From positions 307,384 through 371,383 of the forward strand of contig JALCLH010000003.1 in assembly GCA_022647765.1 (NCBI GenBank): a stretch of 64,000 bases of DNA. Reading direction: 5' to 3'. The DNA is from Acidipropionibacterium sp. (GTDB lineage: Bacteria > Actinomycetota > Actinomycetes > Propionibacteriales > Propionibacteriaceae). Within the stretch, counting starts at the first letter, position 1. Every line of letters begins with the position of its first letter. Both the position numbers and the translations under genes were made by a program. Positions 61,655 to 64,000 of this stretch are shown in pieces. Under the pieces are notes generated by a model. The model had not been told where the DNA came from, did no database searches, and worked only from the letters and a program-made list of their open reading frames with translations.

Positions 61655-62008
61655 TCAGCGCGAGTCGTTCACTTCATCCATGAGCGTCGTGAGCACCTCA
61701 AGCAGCTCCGGTAGATCCTTAACCGCGGTGTCGAAAACCCTGCGGTCAATGATTTCTGCGTATCCGTGAATCAGGACATTTCGAAGACCCACCGCATTTG
61801 CAAGCTTGGGAATACGGCTTGCCGTCGCGGGATCGATCCGGCGGAGCCTGTTCAGTGCCTCGCCCACGATCTCGAATCCGCGTTCGACAGCTCGACGGCG
61901 CAGGAGGTCACGGTCGTACTCATCCGGCGCCACACCGTCCAAGAACAACATGATCGAATCAGCCGCGTCCTTGGCATCCCAGAATAATGCTGCTGCTTCA
62001 GCGCGCAT
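61655..62008 (-). CDS. HepT-like ribonuclease toxin
   Basis: A protein of 117 residues. All-helical HEPN fold: ALFWDAKDAADSIMLFLDGV, RRRAVERGFEIVGEALNRLR and the catalytic R-x4-H-x-Y in LRNVLIHGYAEI (about 85-94). Start ATG 62008 lies inside the end of the nucleotidyltransferase gene (11-base overlap). Complete and typical, unlike the decayed copy at 14582. Confidence 0.85.
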   Translation of the reverse strand: MRAEAAALFWDAKDAADSIMLFLDGVAPDEYDRDLLRRRAVERGFEIVGEALNRLRRIDPATASRIPKLANAVGLRNVLIHGYAEIIDRRVFDTAVKDLPELLEVLTTLMDEVNDSR

Positions 62009-62306
62009 ACAGATCCACGGCTTCCCCGAATGCACGTCTTGCAAAATACGGATTTCGCACAGCGCGCGCTTCAACGAGGTCCACCTCATGGCCAGTAAGC
62101 TGTTCGAGCTCATCCTTCAGGCCTATGAAGGGCCCGACGCCAGTCGGAGCATCGTCTCGGAAATCCACGAGCACGTCAAGATCGCTGGTGTTGGGGTCGA
62201 ATCTGTCAGTCACCGCTGAGCCAAACAGGCGCAGTCGCTCAACTCCGTACCGTTCGCAAGCGCGAGCGATCGCATCGCTGTCTATCGACACTCGAACCAT
62301 GCTCAT
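61998..62306 (-). CDS. MNT-type nucleotidyltransferase antitoxin
   Basis: A protein of 102 residues. Minimal nucleotidyltransferase: RLFGSAVTDRFDPNTSDLDV carries the GS...D-x-D motif (about 28-46), plus LVDFRDD and the third acidic residue in HEVDLVEARAV. Such proteins AMPylate the HepT tyrosine to silence the toxin. It precedes and overlaps HepT. ATG 62300 is an alternative start. Confidence 0.85.
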   Translation of the reverse strand: MSMVRVSIDSDAIARACERYGVERLRLFGSAVTDRFDPNTSDLDVLVDFRDDAPTGVGPFIGLKDELEQLTGHEVDLVEARAVRNPYFARRAFGEAVDLYAR

Positions 62307-62368
62307 GACTCGAGGCTACCGGGACACTCATGAGACATCCACTGAACAGCACTGCAAACAGCAGCCGT

Positions 62369-62391
62369 ATGGGCTGAGTGGAGCTTCCCGG
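62369..62391 (+). repeat. Degenerate IS3-type end upstream of the serine recombinase
   Basis: Contains TGGGCTGAGTGGAGCTTCCC; 17 of 23 positions match (inverted) the IS3 end at 61558-61580. It lies 46 bases before the recombinase ATG. Confidence 0.45.
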
Positions 62392-62437
62392 TAGACAGCT
62401 CTGCGGTGGTTCGGACCACTAGCTGCGGAGAAAAGCC

Positions 62438-64000
62438 ATGAGCACACTCGTTGACGACCACATCAAGGTCGATAGCCTCGTTTCCCCTTCCGAGCCCGCC
62501 GACGGGCCGACCGCGGTGATCTACCTGCGGGTGTCCACCAAGGAGCAGGCCGAGAAGGGCGGCGGCGAGGAGGGCTACTCCATTCCCGCCCAGCGCAACG
62601 CGAACCTGGCCAAGGCCGACCAGCTCGGCGCGAGCGTGGTCCAGGAGTTTGTGGACGCGGGCGAGTCCGCCAGGAAAGCTGACCGCCCCGCGCTGATGCG
62701 GATGATCAAGTACGTCGCCGAGCACCGGATCAACTACTGCATCGTGCACAAGGTCGACCGGCTGGCCCGCAACCGGGCCGATGACGTGGCCATCCACCTG
62801 GCTCTGCGCGACGCGGGCGTGATGCTGGTGTCGGCCAGCGAGAACATCGACGAGACCCCGTCGGGGATGCTGCTGCACGGCATCATGTCCTCCATCGCCG
62901 AGTTCTACTCGCGCAACCTGGCCAGCGAGACCATCAAGGGGCTGACGCAGAAGGCCGCCCAAGGCGGCACGATCGGCGCGGCCCCGGTGGGCTACGAGAA
63001 CGTCGGGGTGCGTAACGAGCACGGACGCGAGGAGCGCACCGTGCGCATCGACCCGGAGCGTGGCGAATTGGTCACCTGGGCGTTCCAGGTGTTCGCTTCG
63101 GGCCTGTGGACGGTCTCGGAGATGCAGCGCGAACTGGAACGGCGCGGGCTCACGACCCGGCCCACCCCGAAGCGCCCGGCGCGTCCCTTGAGCAAGACGA
63201 CATTGCGCCGGATGCTGCGCAACTCGTATTACAAGGGCGACATCACTTACAAGGACGTGACCTACCGGGGCACTCACGAGCCTCTGGTGCCGCGCGAGGT
63301 GTGGTATCAGGTGCAGTCCGTGCTCGACTCGCACGTCTCGGCCGCCGACAGGAGCCAGGTCCATGACCACTATCTGAAGGGCACGGTGTATTGCGGGCAG
63401 TGCGGCTCGCGGCTCATCGTGTGCCATGCGCGCAATCATCAGGGCAGCATCTATCCGTACTTCGTGTGCTCGGGACGGCACTCCGGCAGCACCGATTGCA
63501 CGAGGCACGCGATCCTCATCGAGGACGTGGAACGCCTGATCGAGGAGTACTACAAGACCATCCAGGTCTCCGCGCAGGTGCGCGAGGACGTGGCCGGGAT
63601 GCTGCACGCCGAGTTCGACCGGCTCATGGCCTCCGAGACCAAGGAACTCGAACAGCTGACCCGCCAGCGCGACAAGCTGGAAGACGAGCGCTTCAAACTG
63701 TTGCAGGCCCACTACGCCGACGCCGTGCCCCTGGACATGCTCAAACGCGAGCAATCCCGCATCGGCGCCGCACTGGAAACGATCGACAACCACATCGCCG
63801 CCCACAACAACGAGTACCTGGAGGCCCGCGAGAACCTGGAGGACTCGCTGGGGCTGCTGGCGAACATCGCGGGCATCTACCAGCGGTGCGACGACCTGAA
63901 CCGCAGGCTGTGCAACCAGGCGTTCTTCACCAGAATCTACATCGACGAAGACGGCGAACGACGGGTGAGGGCCGAGTTCCAGAAGCCCTTCGACATGCTC
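62438..64000 (+). CDS. Large serine recombinase, C-terminus beyond the window
   Basis: 521 codons are open to the window edge. N-terminal resolvase domain with nucleophile Ser33 in YLRVSTKEQ, Arg/Asp set in IVHKVDRLARNRAD, then the recombinase domain (PVGYENVG...RRMLRNSYYKG), a zinc ribbon (VYCGQCGSRL and C-S-G-R-H...C-T-R-H at about 315-350) and a long coiled coil (about 390-480). Typical phage or integrative-element integrase of the TndX/PhiC31 class. ATG 62438 has GCGGAG upstream. A 5' copy fragment lies at 57068. An element boundary (att site) should be near. Confidence 0.88.
   Translation, partial: MSTLVDDHIKVDSLVSPSEPADGPTAVIYLRVSTKEQAEKGGGEEGYSIPAQRNANLAKADQLGASVVQEFVDAGESARKADRPALMRMIKYVAEHRINYCIVHKVDRLARNRADDVAIHLALRDAGVMLVSASENIDETPSGMLLHGIMSSIAEFYSRNLASETIKGLTQKAAQGGTIGAAPVGYENVGVRNEHGREERTVRIDPERGELVTWAFQVFASGLWTVSEMQRELERRGLTTRPTPKRPARPLSKTTLRRMLRNSYYKGDITYKDVTYRGTHEPLVPREVWYQVQSVLDSHVSAADRSQVHDHYLKGTVYCGQCGSRLIVCHARNHQGSIYPYFVCSGRHSGSTDCTRHAILIEDVERLIEEYYKTIQVSAQVREDVAGMLHAEFDRLMASETKELEQLTRQRDKLEDERFKLLQAHYADAVPLDMLKREQSRIGAALETIDNHIAAHNNEYLEARENLEDSLGLLANIAGIYQRCDDLNRRLCNQAFFTRIYIDEDGERRVRAEFQKPFDML

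Noticed and set aside
62303..63805. 500-codon open frame on the minus strand opposite the serine recombinase
   Set aside because: Low-complexity Gly/Val/Asp/His composition typical of antisense frames in GC-rich DNA; the plus strand has all recombinase motifs.

Overview
The window is GC-rich, with short intergenic gaps, frequent ATGA/GTGA gene overlaps, GTG and TTG starts, and actinobacterial families (ThrE-type exporter, WYL and MmyB-like regulators, NarL-type two-component pairs, paired toxin-antitoxin genes). This points to a high-GC actinobacterium, possibly of the propionibacteria/actinomycete type. The genus is a guess: there is no rRNA or housekeeping marker in the window. No tRNA, rRNA or CRISPR array was seen.

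Layout. 0-13 kb: a MarR-controlled quinone-oxidoreductase-like gene and two two-component/ABC-exporter clusters. 13-31 kb: an archipelago of one-component regulators (TetR, MarR, ArsR, MerR, LysR, HxlR), each beside a redox enzyme, hydrolase or MFS pump, often with a visible palindromic operator; it looks like an electrophile/drug response repertoire. 31-35.7 kb: an amino-acid permease with a universal stress protein, then Phd/VapC and ParDE-like toxin-antitoxin modules. 36.0-44.7 kb: a visibly AT-richer island holding a six-gene catabolic operon (MFS importer, NMT1/THI5-like protein, M19 dipeptidase-like, PuuE-like deacetylase/allantoinase, aldehyde dehydrogenase, dihydroorotase/allantoinase-like) plus a regulator. 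It is flanked by a decayed MFS gene on the left and a truncated PIN toxin on the right. 45-57 kb: racemase, PhzF, hydrolases, carbonic anhydrase, ThrE exporter, metallopeptidase, nitroreductase, DUF4143 ATPase, SDR and regulators. 57-64 kb: a mobile-element graveyard with recombinase fragments, an IS3-family remnant, solitary IS3-type ends, two toxin-antitoxin modules, and the 5' part of a large serine recombinase that runs off the window.

How the genes work together. The island operon is the most interesting system. A transporter, three amide/cyclic-amide hydrolases of different folds and an aldehyde dehydrogenase suggest uptake and stepwise opening of an N-containing ring or ureide, ending in a carboxylate. 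The substrate is unknown.

At least ten otherwise recognisable GC-rich genes carry single-base frameshifts, a short duplication or a nonsense codon, whereas the seven AT-richer island genes are intact. This is either uncorrected homopolymer error in the assembly or real gene decay; the sequence alone cannot decide.
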